DNA of 64,000 nt from Desulfuromonadales bacterium (GTDB lineage: Bacteria > Desulfobacterota > Desulfuromonadia > Geobacterales > Pseudopelobacteraceae), in the NCBI GenBank assembly GCA_016650295.1, contig JAENWA010000096.1:1-64000 (forward strand), given 5' to 3'. The notes under the pieces were generated by a model. The model was not told the DNA's origin and did no database searches. It was given only the letters and a program-made list of their open reading frames with translations. Shown here in pieces: positions 50,801 to 60,329 of this stretch. How positions within the stretch are numbered: the stretch's first letter is position 1; each line of letters opens with the position of its first letter. Position numbers and translations under genes: made by a program.

Positions 50801-52130
50801 TTCGCCCATTCAGTCTGAGTTTCCCATAACCCCGATTGGGTTTGGCGCAAATTTTATTTCTGGATATGCCTTTAAGAGCCAGGATTTCTGCGAAAAAGGG
50901 CTTCCGGTTATAAAAATCAAAAACATTCAGGATCGGATCGTTACTACTGCTAGCTCTCAGTGCGTACTACCTGATCTAATTACGGAGAAACTGAAAAAGT
51001 TCCTACTGGATAACGGCGATGTACTTATTGCAATGACAGGGCAAGGCAGCGTTGGTCGTGTAGGCAGGCTTCAATGCGTAAAAAATATGCGCCCTGCGAT
51101 GAACCAACGAGTTGGAAAGTTTGTCGCAGATGAGGCGTCACTTCACAAAGATTTTTTGTATTACGTCATAAGTTCAGAAACTTTTGAGAACCATTTATTT
51201 GCTATGGGATCTGGGAGTGGCCAGCCGAACCTGAGTCCAGCCGCGATTCTGTCGGTTGGTATTCCTCAGCCTGCATACCAGGAACAAGTTGCAATCGCGG
51301 AAATATTGAATGCTCTTGACGACCGCATCGCCCTCCTCTGCGACACCAACACCACCCTCGAAGCCATCGCCCAAGCCTTGTTCAAATCGTGGTTTGTGGA
51401 CTTCGACCCCGTCCGCGCCAAACAGGAAGGCCGCGAACCGGAAGGCATGGACGCCGACACCGCCGCGCTCTTCCCCGATAGCTTCGAGGAATCGGAACTG
51501 GGGTTGGTGCCGAAGGGGTGGCGGGTTGGAACGGTTGCAGATATTGGTGAGGTCATTTGCGGTAAAACACCACCGACATCGGAACCTGCAAATTACGGCG
51601 ATGATGTTCCGTTTATCACGATACCAGACATGCACAATCTTTTAGCCGTCACTTCAACCAACAGGTCATTATCAACGCTTGGTGCTAATACACAGAAGAA
51701 GAAAACGCTACCACCTGGATCAATTTGTGTGTCTTGTATCGCAACGGCTGGCCTTGTAGTGCGAGTAACGACGCCATCACAAACAAATCAGCAAATAAAT
51801 AGTGTGGTGCCATTTACAAAATGGGGCTATTCCTTCCCACTCTTTACCCTCAGACGAATTGGCGATGCCGTGCGTGCTGGTGGTTCTGGTGGTTCGGTTT
51901 TTCATAACCTGAGCAAGTCAGGATTTGAAAAATTAAAAGTCTTGTTCCCTATTGAACAACTTACCGTTGTTTTTGGTGAAATCATTGAACCTATTATTGA
52001 GAAAATCATTAAGAATCAAAAGCAAGCCCAAACCCTCGCCACCCTCCGCGACACATTGCTCCCCCGCCTGATCTCCGGCCAGTTGCGCCTGCCGGATGTC
52101 GAAGCACTCATTGAGGAGGCCACCGCATGA
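50790..52130 (+). CDS. hsdS: Type I restriction-modification specificity subunit
   Basis: The product is 446 aa with two target-recognition domains. TRD1 covers residues about 1-170 and a conserved helix follows ('[48 protein letters not shown]'). TRD2 starts at '[27 protein letters not shown]', with the matching closing helix '...[29 protein letters not shown]'. The two TRDs define a bipartite DNA site. It overlaps hsdM at the start and the fic gene at the end (4 nt). The TRD codons are AT-richer than the conserved helices, as expected of exchanged TRDs. Confidence 0.93.
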   Translation: MSSNSPIQSEFPITPIGFGANFISGYAFKSQDFCEKGLPVIKIKNIQDRIVTTASSQCVLPDLITEKLKKFLLDNGDVLIAMTGQGSVGRVGRLQCVKNMRPAMNQRVGKFVADEASLHKDFLYYVISSETFENHLFAMGSGSGQPNLSPAAILSVGIPQPAYQEQVAIAEILNALDDRIALLCDTNTTLEAIAQALFKSWFVDFDPVRAKQEGREPEGMDADTAALFPDSFEESELGLVPKGWRVGTVADIGEVICGKTPPTSEPANYGDDVPFITIPDMHNLLAVTSTNRSLSTLGANTQKKKTLPPGSICVSCIATAGLVVRVTTPSQTNQQINSVVPFTKWGYSFPLFTLRRIGDAVRAGGSGGSVFHNLSKSGFEKLKVLFPIEQLTVVFGEIIEPIIEKIIKNQKQAQTLATLRDTLLPRLISGQLRLPDVEALIEEATA

Positions 52131-53089
52131 GTTATCAGCCCCCCTACACCATCACACCACAAATATTGCAGCGGGTAGCAGAGATCGTCGAGCTGTTGGC
52201 CCGTTGGTCGGTGTCAGGTGACTCTGCCCTGTCGCCGCAGTTGCGGCGCAACAACCGTATCCGCACCATTCAGGCATCGCTGGCCATCGAAAACAACACC
52301 CTGAGCATCGAGCAGGTGACCGCCGTACTGGAAGGGAAGCAGGTGCTCGGCTTGCCGCGCGAAATTCAGGAGGTGAAGAACGCCTTTGCCGCCTATGAAC
52401 AGTTGCCGGAGTGGCAACCTCATGCCAGCGCAGATCTGTTGGCAGCGCATGGCCTGCTGATGGCTGGTCTGGTGGATGAAGTCGGTACGTTCCGTACTGG
52501 CGGTGTCGGAGTTTACAACGACAAGGGACTGGTGCATATGGCGCCGCCCGCTGCTCGTGTCGCCGGGCAAATGTCTGATTTGCTGGCCTGGCTGGCATCG
52601 GCGCCGGTGCATCCTTTGATTGCCAGTTGCGTGTTCCATTACGAATTTGAGTTTATCCACCCTTTTGCCGATGGCAATGGCCGCATGGGGCGTTTGTGGC
52701 AAACGCTGATCCTGAGCCAGTGGCAGCCGATGCTGGCGTATCTGCCGGTTGAATCGTTAATCAGATTTCGACAGGTTGCCTATTATCAGGCCTTGGCAGA
52801 GTCGGACAAGACGGGAAATTCAACAGTTTTTATCGAGTTCATGTTGCAGGCGTTACAGGATACCCTAACGGAAGCCCTTTCAAAAACGTCGGTGAAAGCG
52901 TCGGTGAAAACGTCGGTGAAAATCATTGCCGAGCTGCGACAGAACGGTTTGCTGACCATTCCGGAACTCGCCAAAATCATCGGCGTCACAACCCGATCCA
53001 TTGAACGTAATCTGCAAAAGCTGCAGGAGGAAGGAAGGTTGCGTCGGGTCGGGGCAGACAAGGGCGGCCATTGGGAGGTAGTGAAGTGA
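52127..53089 (+). CDS. Fic-domain protein with C-terminal winged helix, inside the type I R-M operon
   Basis: The product is 320 aa. The Fic active site is intact: 'HPFADGNGRMGRLWQTLIL' (HxFx(D/E)GNGRxxR). Near the N-terminus 'SLAIENN' matches the inhibitory (S/T)xxxE(G/N) helix, so it is self-inhibited. After the Fic core come short repeats 'KTSVKASVKTSVK' and a winged helix ('GLLTIPELAKIIGVTTRSIERNLQKLQEEGRLRRVG'). It should AMPylate (or otherwise nucleotidylate) a protein target. It overlaps hsdS by 4 nt, tying its expression to the R-M genes. Confidence 0.9.
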   Translation: MSYQPPYTITPQILQRVAEIVELLARWSVSGDSALSPQLRRNNRIRTIQASLAIENNTLSIEQVTAVLEGKQVLGLPREIQEVKNAFAAYEQLPEWQPHASADLLAAHGLLMAGLVDEVGTFRTGGVGVYNDKGLVHMAPPAARVAGQMSDLLAWLASAPVHPLIASCVFHYEFEFIHPFADGNGRMGRLWQTLILSQWQPMLAYLPVESLIRFRQVAYYQALAESDKTGNSTVFIEFMLQALQDTLTEALSKTSVKASVKTSVKIIAELRQNGLLTIPELAKIIGVTTRSIERNLQKLQEEGRLRRVGADKGGHWEVVK

Positions 53090-53108
53090 CTGAAATAAGC
53101 CGACTAAT

Positions 53109-53446
53109 CGTTTGTCGCCGACATCTCGGAACGGATGGGCTACCTCTCGGCACTTGAGCCGGAGCAAGGACGCTCCCCCCAAGTCACCCCTCAAGTCACC
53201 CCCCAAGTCGAGCGGCTGATGGAGACGCTGGTTGGCGACATGTCCCGAGACCAATTACAAATGGCCATTGGCCTGCAAGACCGCAAGTCGTTCCGCGAGC
53301 TCTATCTTGCACCGGCATTGGCGGCCGGATTGATCGAGATGACCATTCCTGAAAAACCGAACAGCCGGTTGCAAAAATACCGGTTGACTGACCTGGGCAA
53401 ATCGTGGCTGTCACAAAGGGATGAGCAGATTTGTAGGTTGGGGTGA
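53109..53446 (+). pseudogene. Orphan C-terminal module of another Fic-type protein
   Basis: An open frame encodes 'SPQVTPQVTPQVERLMETLVGDMSRDQLQMAIGLQDRKSFRELYLAPALAAGLIEMTIPEKPNSRLQKYRLTDLGKSWL', the usual C-terminal tail of many Fic and AAA_4 proteins (VTPQV repeats plus winged helix). No Fic core precedes it; in frame it opens only at about 53109. It lies 20 bp after the intact fic gene, which carries a different tail. It looks like a displaced C-terminal cassette. Confidence 0.72.
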
Positions 53447-53531
53447 ACTGTTGTATCGTGAACCCCAACATTACGACGCTGGCAAGACTAAAACCGTTGG
53501 GGTTCGTTGCTCTTACCCCAACCTACGAAAA
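53433..53531. repeat. REP-type repeat upstream of the RAYT gene
   Basis: 'gtaggttggggtgaactgtt', then 'aaccccaacattacgacgct', 'ccgttggggttcgttgctct' and 'taccccaacctacgaaaa': inverted 'ttggggt/accccaa' units. Parts recur at 54071-54109 and 54120-54222 on the other side of the transposase gene. It overlaps the end of the Fic-type remnant. Confidence 0.8.
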
Positions 53532-53544
53532 CAGGCGTGGGAAT

Positions 53545-54068
53545 ATGAACTATAGGCGGGCAAAAACTGAAGGTGGCACCTATTTTTTCACGGTCACGCT
53601 GGCTGACCGGAGGAAATCGGCACTTGTGGAACATGTTGATCTGCTCCGTTCTGCCATCCGTCTGGTAAAAGAACGGCATCCATTCACTATCGACGCAATT
53701 GTAATAATGCCAGAACATCTTCACACGATCTGGACTTTACCAAAAGGGGATAAAGACTACCCAACTCGATGGGCACTCATCAAAGCTGGTTTCTCCCGTG
53801 CTTTGCCGAAGGGCGAGGCGATAAGTGAGAGTCGCCTCGCCAAGGGTGAGCGTGGAATCTGGCAACGTCGTTACAGGAGCATCAAATTCGTGATGACGAG
53901 GATTTTGCACGACATGTTGATTACATCCATTTCAACCCGGTAAAGCACGGTCATGTGGCGAGCCCGATTGACTGGCCATTTTCTTCAATTCATCGGTTTG
54001 TAGCAGCGGGGACATTACCGACTGATTGGGGGGCATCTGAAGAGATTTCGGGTAAATTTGGAGAATAA
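53545..54068 (+). pseudogene. REP-associated tyrosine transposase (RAYT, Y1_Tnp family), frameshifted
   Basis: The ATG at 53545 begins 'MNYRRAKTEGGTYFFTVTLADRR'. The HUH motif is present ('IVIMPEHLHTIWTLP'). The frame runs to 'RGIWQRRYR' near 53877 and then shifts: the adjacent frame continues 'EHQIRDDEDFARHVDYIHFNPVKHGHV', with the catalytic Tyr in 'HVDYIHFNPVKHG', to a TAA at 54066. Loss of one base explains this. As read, the enzyme lacks its catalytic tyrosine. RAYTs mobilise REP sequences, and matching repeats flank the gene on both sides. Confidence 0.88.
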
Positions 54069-54070
54069 GA

Positions 54071-54109
54071 ATCGTTGGGGTTCGTTGCACTTACCCCAAC
54101 CTACGAAAA
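54071..54109. repeat. REP-type repeat, short copy downstream of RAYT
   Basis: 'cgttggggttcgttgcactt' followed by 'accccaacctacgaaaa', nearly identical to the right half of the repeat at 53433-53531. Confidence 0.8.
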
Positions 54110-54119
54110 ATACGCTTCT

Positions 54120-54222
54120 GTAGGTTACGGGTGAACGGTCGTATTGTGAACCCCAACATTACGTCGCTGGCAAGATTAAACCGTTGGGGTTCACGGTGAG
54201 ACTGTTCACCACCAACCTACGA
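54120..54222. repeat. REP-type repeat, long copy downstream of RAYT
   Basis: 'gtaggttacgggtgaacggt', then 'gaaccccaacattacgtcgc', 'aaaccgttggggttcacggt' and 'accaacctacg'. It mirrors the copy at 53433-53531 and ends just before the hsdR start region. Confidence 0.8.
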
Positions 54223-54251
54223 TAATGAATTACGAAACCCTCGGAGAAACC

Positions 54252-57200
54252 ATGACCGAAGACCAACTCGAACAGGAAACCATGGGCTGGCTGGCCGAAG
54301 CCGGCTACAGCCATTGCTACGGTCTGGACATTGCCCCGGATGGCTCTGCACCTGAGCGCAGCAACTACAACCAGGTGCTGCTGGTAGGCCGACTGCGGGA
54401 GGCGATCAACCGGCTGAACCCTTTGGTACCTCCAGTGGCACGCATTGATGCCCTGCAACAAGTGCTGAACCTGGACACGCCGGTGCTGCTGGCTGCCAAT
54501 CGCGCCTTCCACCAACTGCTGGTCAATGGTGTTCCGGTCGAGTATCAGAAGGATGGCGAGACACGCGGCGACTTTGTGCGGTTGATCGACTTTGCCGAGG
54601 TAGAGGCGAACGAATGGATGGCGGTGAACCAGTTTTCCGTCAAGGGTGCAAAGTACACCCGCCGCCCGGACATCATCCTGTTCATCAACGGCCTGCCGCT
54701 GGTGCTGCTGGAGTTGAAGAATCCTGCCGACGAGAAGGCCGACATCTGGAAGGCCTACGATCAGATCCAGACCTATAAAGAGCAGATACCGGATGTCTTC
54801 CAGTACAACGAACTGCTGGTAATCACGGACGGAACCGAGGCGCGCCTGGGTTCGCTCTCTGCCAACGTCGAACGCTTTATGGCCTGGCGTACTATTGACG
54901 GCCTGACGCTTGACCCGCTCGGCCAGTTTAACGAGCTTGAGACGCTGATTCGTGGTGTGCTGGCCCCGGCCTTTCTGCTGGATTTTCTGCGCTTCTTTGT
55001 GCTGTTCGAGGATGACGGCACCCTGGTCAAGAAGATCGCCGGGTATCACCAGTTCCACGCGGTACGTTCGGCCATTGAGCAGGTAATTGCGGCATCCCGC
55101 CCTGGCGGTGATCAGAAAGGGGGCGTGGTCTGGCATACCCAGGGATCGGGCAAGAGCATCACCATGACCTGCTTTGCAGCGCGGGTGATGCGCGAGGCGG
55201 CGATGGAGAATCCCACCATCGTGGTCATTACCGACCGCAACGATCTGGACGGGCAACTGTTCGGGGTATTCTCTCTGTCGCAGGAGTTGCTGCGTGAACA
55301 GCCGGTACAGGGTGAAACGCGGCAGGACCTGCGGGCCAAGCTGGCCAACCGGCCATCGGGGGGGATCGTCTTTGCCACCATCCAGAAGTTCATGCCGGGG
55401 GAGGATGAAGACAGCTTCCCGGTCCTGTCCGACCGCCACAACATCGTGGTGATCGCCGATGAGGCCCACCGCACCCAGTACGGCTTTGAAGCCAGGTTCA
55501 AGGGCGATTCCAAGGGGTATCAGGTGGGCTATGCCCAGCATCTGCGCGATGCGCTCCCTAATGCAACCTTTGTGGCTTTTACCGGCACCCCTGTAGCATC
55601 CGAAGACCGCGACACACGGGCCGTGTTTGGCGATTACATCAGTATCTACGACATGCAGCAGTCCCGCGACGATGGGGCGACTGTGGCGATCTATTTTGAA
55701 TCACGCCTGGCAAAGTTGGGGTTGAAAGAAGACATGCTGGCGGACATCGACGCCGAGGTGGACGAACTGGCGGAAGATGAAGAGGACGATCAGCAGGCCC
55801 GGCTCAAGAGCAAATGGACGGCGCTGGAAAAGGTAGTCGGTGCCGAACCGCGTATCAAGCAGGTGGCGGCTGACCTGGTGGCACACTTTGAAGAACGCAG
55901 CCAGGCCCAGACCGGTAAGGCGATGGTGGTCGCCATGAGCCGCGACATCTGCGTCCATCTCTATAACGCCATCATTGACCTGCGCCCGGAGTGGCACGAC
56001 GAGGACCCGGAAAAAGGCGTGATCAAGGTCGTGATGACCGGCTCAGCCAGCGACAAGCCATTGCTGCGACCGCATATCTATTCCAAGCAGGTCAAGAAGC
56101 GCCTGGAAAAACGCTTCAAAGATCCGGACGATCCGATGCGACTGGTGATCGTGCGGGATATGTGGCTGACCGGTTTCGATGCCCCCTGTGTGCATACGAT
56201 GTATGTGGACAAGCCGATGAAGGGGCACAACCTGATGCAGGCCATCGCCCGCGTCAACCGGGTGTTTCGGGACAAGCAGGGCGGACTGGTGGTGGATTAC
56301 ATCGGCATCGCCAATGACTTGAAACAGGCGCTCAAGGAATATACCAACAGCAAAGGCCGTGGCCGGCCGACTGTCGATGCCCACGAAGCGTATGCGGTGC
56401 TGGAAGAGAAGCTGGACATCCTGCGCGGCATGCTGCATGAGTTCGACTACAGCGGCTTTCTCACCGGCGGCCACGGCATCCTGGCCAAGACTGCCAATCA
56501 TGTCCTGGGGATCAAGGACGGCAAGAAACGCTTTGGCGATACCGCGCTGGCCATGTCCAAAGCCTTTACGCTCTGCTGCACTCTTGATGAAGCCAAGGCC
56601 GTGCGCGAAGAGGTGGCCTTCTTCCAGGCGGTCAAGGTGCTGTTAACCAAGCGGGAGATCAGCACCAAGAAGCGCACCAATGAAGAGCGCGAGCTGGCGA
56701 TCCGCCAGATCATCGGCTCGGCGCTGGTCTCGGAAGAAGTGGTGGATATTTTCCAGGCGGTAGGTCTGGACAAGCCGAATATCGGCATCCTGGATGATAA
56801 CTTCCTGAATGACGTGCGCAACCTGCCGGAACGCAATCTGGCGGTGGAACTGCTGGAGCGACTGCTGGAAGGTGAGATCAGGGCGCGCTTTGCCACGAAC
56901 GTAGTGCAGCAGACCAAGTTTTCGGAACTGCTGGCCAACGTCATCCTGCGCTATCAGAACCGGGCCATCGAAACCGCCCAGGTGATTGAAGAACTGATCG
57001 CCATGGCCAAGAAGTTCAAGGAAGCCATCGGCCGGGGCGAGGAACTCGGACTCAATAACGATGAACTGGCCTTCTATGATGCACTGGCCAACAATGAAGA
57101 AGCGGTCCGCGAGATGGGTGACGAGATCTTGAAGAAGATTGCCCACGAACTAGCAGAGAGCCTGCGCCAGAACATCAGCGTAGACTGGTCGGTGCGGGAT

Positions 57201-57329
57201 AACGTGCGGGCCAAGCTGCGGCTGATGGTGAAGCGGATTCTGCGAAAGTACAAGTATCCGCCACACCGGCAGGAAGCAGCGGTGCAACTGGTACTGGATC
57301 AGGCGGAGACGCTGAGTGCGGAGTGGTAG
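54252..57329 (+). CDS. hsdR: Type I restriction endonuclease subunit
   Basis: The start at 54252 ('[31 protein letters not shown]') has 'ctcggagaaacc' upstream; the track ATG nine codons earlier touches the repeat. The 1025-aa protein has an N-terminal nuclease domain ('[24 protein letters not shown]', PD-ExK), a superfamily 2 motor (Walker A '[11 protein letters not shown]', DEAH box '[13 protein letters not shown]', motif III 'FVAFTGTP', motif VI 'QAIARVNR') and a C-terminal helical domain. It translocates DNA and cuts unmodified sites. It appears intact despite the transposase insertion between it and hsdS. Confidence 0.93.
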   Translation: MTEDQLEQETMGWLAEAGYSHCYGLDIAPDGSAPERSNYNQVLLVGRLREAINRLNPLVPPVARIDALQQVLNLDTPVLLAANRAFHQLLVNGVPVEYQKDGETRGDFVRLIDFAEVEANEWMAVNQFSVKGAKYTRRPDIILFINGLPLVLLELKNPADEKADIWKAYDQIQTYKEQIPDVFQYNELLVITDGTEARLGSLSANVERFMAWRTIDGLTLDPLGQFNELETLIRGVLAPAFLLDFLRFFVLFEDDGTLVKKIAGYHQFHAVRSAIEQVIAASRPGGDQKGGVVWHTQGSGKSITMTCFAARVMREAAMENPTIVVITDRNDLDGQLFGVFSLSQELLREQPVQGETRQDLRAKLANRPSGGIVFATIQKFMPGEDEDSFPVLSDRHNIVVIADEAHRTQYGFEARFKGDSKGYQVGYAQHLRDALPNATFVAFTGTPVASEDRDTRAVFGDYISIYDMQQSRDDGATVAIYFESRLAKLGLKEDMLADIDAEVDELAEDEEDDQQARLKSKWTALEKVVGAEPRIKQVAADLVAHFEERSQAQTGKAMVVAMSRDICVHLYNAIIDLRPEWHDEDPEKGVIKVVMTGSASDKPLLRPHIYSKQVKKRLEKRFKDPDDPMRLVIVRDMWLTGFDAPCVHTMYVDKPMKGHNLMQAIARVNRVFRDKQGGLVVDYIGIANDLKQALKEYTNSKGRGRPTVDAHEAYAVLEEKLDILRGMLHEFDYSGFLTGGHGILAKTANHVLGIKDGKKRFGDTALAMSKAFTLCCTLDEAKAVREEVAFFQAVKVLLTKREISTKKRTNEERELAIRQIIGSALVSEEVVDIFQAVGLDKPNIGILDDNFLNDVRNLPERNLAVELLERLLEGEIRARFATNVVQQTKFSELLANVILRYQNRAIETAQVIEELIAMAKKFKEAIGRGEELGLNNDELAFYDALANNEEAVREMGDEILKKIAHELAESLRQNISVDWSVRDNVRAKLRLMVKRILRKYKYPPHRQEAAVQLVLDQAETLSAEW

Positions 57330-57562
57330 GAGTAGCCGTCACCAAACATCTACTGATTCCCTTATCCAATCTTAACCTATCTAACATCAAGAGCAATTTC
57401 ACTAAGGAAATCTTTGTCGAAACGTCGATACAGAACTGGCCTCAATTAACAACCTGAGACTAGCATGATCAACCATCAATTAATCTACTAAATTTCTTCC
57501 ATTGGAGGAGGATAGATTTAGATATAGAGCTAAAACTCCATCCACGGAAATTGCCCAAGACA

Positions 57563-57596
57563 AAAGAAAAAGCCCCTGATTTCTCAAGGGCTTTTG
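57563..57596 (-). terminator. Terminator of tmRNA
   Basis: On the minus strand AAAAGCCCTTGAGAAATCAGGGGCTTTTTC forms a stem with a T-run, about 28 bp beyond the tmRNA 3' end. The remaining 57330-57562 shows nothing recognisable. Confidence 0.8.
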
Positions 57597-57624
57597 ACTT
57601 TGTCCGGATGGGGCCGGACCGTTA

Positions 57625-57977
57625 TGGTGGAGGTGAGGGGAATCGAACCCCTGTCCGAAAGACCTACAAACTGAATTACTACACCGTTAGTCAATTGCTC
57701 GATTTAGCCGGTGTGCTGCGCACTTGACAAAGCAGCAAACCGGCGGTCCCGTTGATCTCGGGTCACGCTACGGGCGTCGCGCATCCCTATCCGGTAGTGA
57801 ATGACGCCCCCGTTTTACCACCGGCATCTCAATTGGGGGCGCCTGTTAAGCAGCTAGTGCAACAGGAGTGTTGTAGTTGTCGGCAATTAAGCCGTTGCAG
57901 GTTTATTAAGGTCGGCCGCCTGCCCCGACCCGGTGCAATCCAGAAATTCACTCCCCCGTCGAAACCTTTACACCCCC
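57625..57977 (-). ncRNA. ssrA: tmRNA
   Basis: It is 353 nt on the minus strand, from GGGGGTGTAAAGGTTTCGAC to ...GGTTCGATTCCCCTCACC, TCCACCA. The ends pair as a tRNA-Ala-like acceptor, the T-loop TTCGATT is present, and CCA is encoded. The tag reading frame is GCC GAC AAC TAC AAC ACT CCT GTT GCA CTA GCT GCT TAA, giving ADNYNTPVALAA, a normal degradation tag ending in LAA-type alanines. It rescues stalled ribosomes together with SmpB, encoded just upstream on the same strand. Confidence 0.97.
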
Positions 57978-58080
57978 ATGAAAATCTGTGACTCAGGACC
58001 TGGAAACTGGGACTTGGGATCGGGGATCGGAAAAGTCAAAAGCCTTTACTGATCCCTGTTCCCAGACTTTTCTGATCCCT

Positions 58081-58137
58081 GTTACCCGTTACCCGTTCCC
58101 TGTTCCCTGTTCCCTGTTCCCTGTTCCCTGTTCCCTG
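58081..58137. repeat. 7-bp tandem repeat (TTCCCTG)x6 with GTTACCC units
   Basis: Two GTTACCC units lead into six perfect TTCCCTG units (58096-58137). The flanks repeat 'ctgatccctgttccc' phrases. The array lies between smpB and ssrA and is likely to vary in copy number. Confidence 0.85.
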
Positions 58138-58156
58138 ATTTTACTGATCCCGGCCT

Positions 58157-58630
58157 TTACTCCCTGTTCCTGCTCTTCATCACCTGCGATATCTCACGCT
58201 GGCTGTCCTTCTTCTTCATGTCCTCGCGCTTGTCGTACATCTTCTTGCCTTTGCCAAGCCCGATTTCAACCTTTACCAGCCCGTCCTTGAAGTACAGCCG
58301 AAGCGGAATTGCCGAAAAACCCTGCTCGCGGATCCGGCCGTAGATCCGGTCGATTTCCTTGCGATGCAGCAGCAGTTTGCGGTTGCGATCGGGCTGATGA
58401 TTCTGGAGGTTGCCGAACTCGTAGTGGGAGATGGTGAGATTATGCAGAAACGCCTCACCGTCGCGCACCAGCATGAAGGATTCGTTCAGGCTGGCCTTGC
58501 CGGCCCGCAGGGACTTGACCTCCGTGCCTTTGAGCACCATACCGGCCTCGAGCTTCTCCTCGATGAAGTAGTCGTGATAGGCCTTTTTGTTATTGCAGAT
58601 CAGTTTCTCACCCATAACTGGTGTTATCAT
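58157..58630 (-). CDS. smpB: SsrA-binding protein
   Basis: The start is either 58630 (AGGGA nine bases upstream) or 58615 ('MGEKLICNNKKAYHDYFIEE', the family's usual start); the track begins at a TTG at 58648. The protein is 152-157 aa with all SmpB blocks: 'KKAYHDYFIEEKLEAGMVLKGTEVKSLRAGKASLNESF', 'HNLTISHYEFGNLQNHQPDRNRKLLLHRKEID', 'AIPLRLYFKDGLVKVEIGLGKGKKMYDKREDMKKKD'. It delivers tmRNA to stalled ribosomes. It is followed on the same strand by ssrA, with a repeat array between them. Confidence 0.96.
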   Translation of the reverse strand: MITPVMGEKLICNNKKAYHDYFIEEKLEAGMVLKGTEVKSLRAGKASLNESFMLVRDGEAFLHNLTISHYEFGNLQNHQPDRNRKLLLHRKEIDRIYGRIREQGFSAIPLRLYFKDGLVKVEIGLGKGKKMYDKREDMKKKDSQREISQVMKSRNRE

Positions 58631-58756
58631 AACAGACTGTCCCTGCAAAGGGAATGCAATCTTTTGCAGCCGGAATGTTTCCGGATCGTAACGATTAGGT
58701 ATTCAAATACAGGTATTTGGCGATTGACAAACACGCCGTGCAGGTCTATAAACAGC

Positions 58757-58975
58757 ATATATCCTCGTTAGCGGAGGCGTTTGCACAAACACAGGCTACT
58801 GCCCAAAAATGTCGAAAGACGCCAATGGGTAGACCAGGTATTGTCGGCTTAAGGCTTTACCTAAGGTAGCTGGTTCTTTTAGTACGTTAGAAGATTTAAC
58901 TTCGTTAACGTACTTATCCTGTTTATCAGGGCAACCTACGTTGTGCACTGCCAAAAGTCAACCAGTGGGGAATCG
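58757..58975 (+). ncRNA. M-box (ykoK) Mg2+ riboswitch
   Basis: The leader contains the conserved M-box core: 'cctcgttagcggaggc', 'ggctactgcccaaaaatgtc', 'gaaagacgccaatgggtaga' and 'cggcttaaggc' followed by 'ggtagctgg'. This is the hallmark of the Mg2+-binding aptamer found upstream of mgtE and mgtA genes. A rho-independent terminator follows at 58994-59031, directly before the mgtE-like start, so high Mg2+ should switch transcription off. The 3' boundary is approximate. It contains copy 2 of the 31-nt dispersed repeat. Confidence 0.88.
58901..58931. repeat. 31-nt dispersed repeat (copy 2, inverted relative to 23627)
   Basis: It is the exact reverse complement of 23627-23657, within the 3' part of the M-box leader. 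Here it also pairs with 'agtacgtta' upstream to form a hairpin. Confidence 0.8.
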
Positions 58976-58993
58976 GTTCTTCTGCGTGCGCAC

Positions 58994-59031
58994 AAAGGCC
59001 TTTTCTCTGAAAAGGCCTTTTTTTTATTTTT
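58994..59031 (+). terminator. Regulatory terminator of the M-box leader
   Basis: AAAGGCCTTTT-ctctg-AAAAGGCCTTTTTTTT followed by 'atttttcc', ending 14 bp before the ATG at 59045. Its position inside the leader indicates premature termination control. Confidence 0.88.
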
Positions 59032-59044
59032 CCGGGATGACAGC

Positions 59045-60307
59045 ATGACATCAGAATTCAGCGAAATATACCTGAGCAGCGTCATCGGACGCTCGGTCAT
59101 CAATAGTAATGGCGACGAGCTCGGCATCCTGCGCGATCTTGTCATGGTGCCGGGCGAGGTCTTTCCCGAGGTTTCGCACATCGTCTTCAAGTCGCGCAAG
59201 GGCTTGAAATCGCTGCCCTGGAGCGAGGTCTCACTATTTACCCATGTGGTGATTTCCGCCATCGGTGTCAACCTGCCCGGTCTCAGGCCCTACGAAGCCG
59301 GTGAGGGAGAGATCCTGGTCAAACGCGACCTGCTGGACAAGCAGATCGTGGATGTAGACGGCGCCAAGGTCGTTCGTGTCAATGACATCAAGCTGGGCAA
59401 ATTTCATGACAAGCTCTGTATCTTCAGCGTTGACATAGGGTTTCGCGGCCTGCTGCGGCGGCTGGGCTACGAACGCTTCGGTGAAAAGATGGCCGGCCTC
59501 CTGCGCAAGGAGATCATGGCGACCGAGATCAGCTGGGAGTATGTTCAACCGCTGGAAACCCATTCATCCAAGCTGGCGCTTAACATCGCCCGCAACCAGA
59601 TGAACGAGATGCATCCGGCCGACCTGGCCGATATTATCGAAAGCATCCCGATCCAGAACATCCGAACGGTGCTGGACTCCATCGACGCCGAGACCACCGG
59701 CGACACCCTCTACGAGCTGGAATCAGATATGCGTAACGTCGTCATCAGCCAGATGGATGACGAAGAGGTTTCCGATATCCTGGAGGAGATGGAGCCGGAC
59801 GAAGCGGCCGACGTACTCAACGACCTGCCTGAGAAGAAGGCCCAGGAACTTCTGGATATGATGGACCAGGAGGATGCCGAGGACATCCAGGAACTGCTGG
59901 AGCACGAAGAGGATTCGGCCGGAGGCCTGATGACCCCCGACTACTTCCGGCTGTCAACCGATATCACGGTCGGACGGGCCCTGGAGATGGTGCGCGAAGT
60001 GGCCGATGAGGTGGAAACGGTCTATTACGGCTATGTTGTGGACGCCGATGATCGCCTGGAGGGGGTTGTCTCACTCAAGACCCTGCTGCTCAATCCGCCC
60101 GAAAGCCACATCACCGAGGTCATGGAGGAGAATGTCAAGTTCGTGCATGTGGACGCCGAACCGGAAGACATGCTGGAGATTCTCACAAAATATGATCTGA
60201 TCGCCGTTCCGGTTCTGAACGAACTGGAGTGCATGGTCGGAATTGTCACTGTCGATGACGTGCTGGCCCATTACCTGCCGCTGATCATCAAAAACAAGCG
60301 TCGTTAG
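59045..60307 (+). CDS. MgtE N-domain/CBS protein with PRC-barrel, lacking the transport domain
   Basis: The start at 59045 ('MTSEFSEIYLSSVIGRSVINSNGDELG') comes after the terminator; the track ORF reads through the riboswitch. The 420-aa protein has a PRC-barrel (about 1-80) and a second barrel-like region. An MgtE_N superhelix follows ('MHPADLADIIESIPIQNIRTVL ... EEVSDILEEMEPDEAADVLNDLPEKKAQELLDMM'), then two CBS domains ('LMTPDYFRLSTDITVGRALEMVREVADEVETVYYGYVVD', 'FVHVDAEPEDMLEILTKYDLIAVPVLNELECMVGIVTVDD'). In MgtE these sense Mg2+ and gate the pore, but no membrane helices follow. It probably regulates the NRAMP transporter encoded 22 bp downstream. Confidence 0.9.
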   Translation: MTSEFSEIYLSSVIGRSVINSNGDELGILRDLVMVPGEVFPEVSHIVFKSRKGLKSLPWSEVSLFTHVVISAIGVNLPGLRPYEAGEGEILVKRDLLDKQIVDVDGAKVVRVNDIKLGKFHDKLCIFSVDIGFRGLLRRLGYERFGEKMAGLLRKEIMATEISWEYVQPLETHSSKLALNIARNQMNEMHPADLADIIESIPIQNIRTVLDSIDAETTGDTLYELESDMRNVVISQMDDEEVSDILEEMEPDEAADVLNDLPEKKAQELLDMMDQEDAEDIQELLEHEEDSAGGLMTPDYFRLSTDITVGRALEMVREVADEVETVYYGYVVDADDRLEGVVSLKTLLLNPPESHITEVMEENVKFVHVDAEPEDMLEILTKYDLIAVPVLNELECMVGIVTVDDVLAHYLPLIIKNKRR

Positions 60308-60329
60308 GGCGGAATCAAGGCCACCGGAT

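Noticed and set aside
57752-57991. 79-aa ORF on the plus strand
   Set aside because: It lies antisense within tmRNA, which explains the open frame.
58081-58137. CRISPR-like array
   Set aside because: The units are 7 bp and directly adjacent with no spacers; it is a simple tandem repeat.
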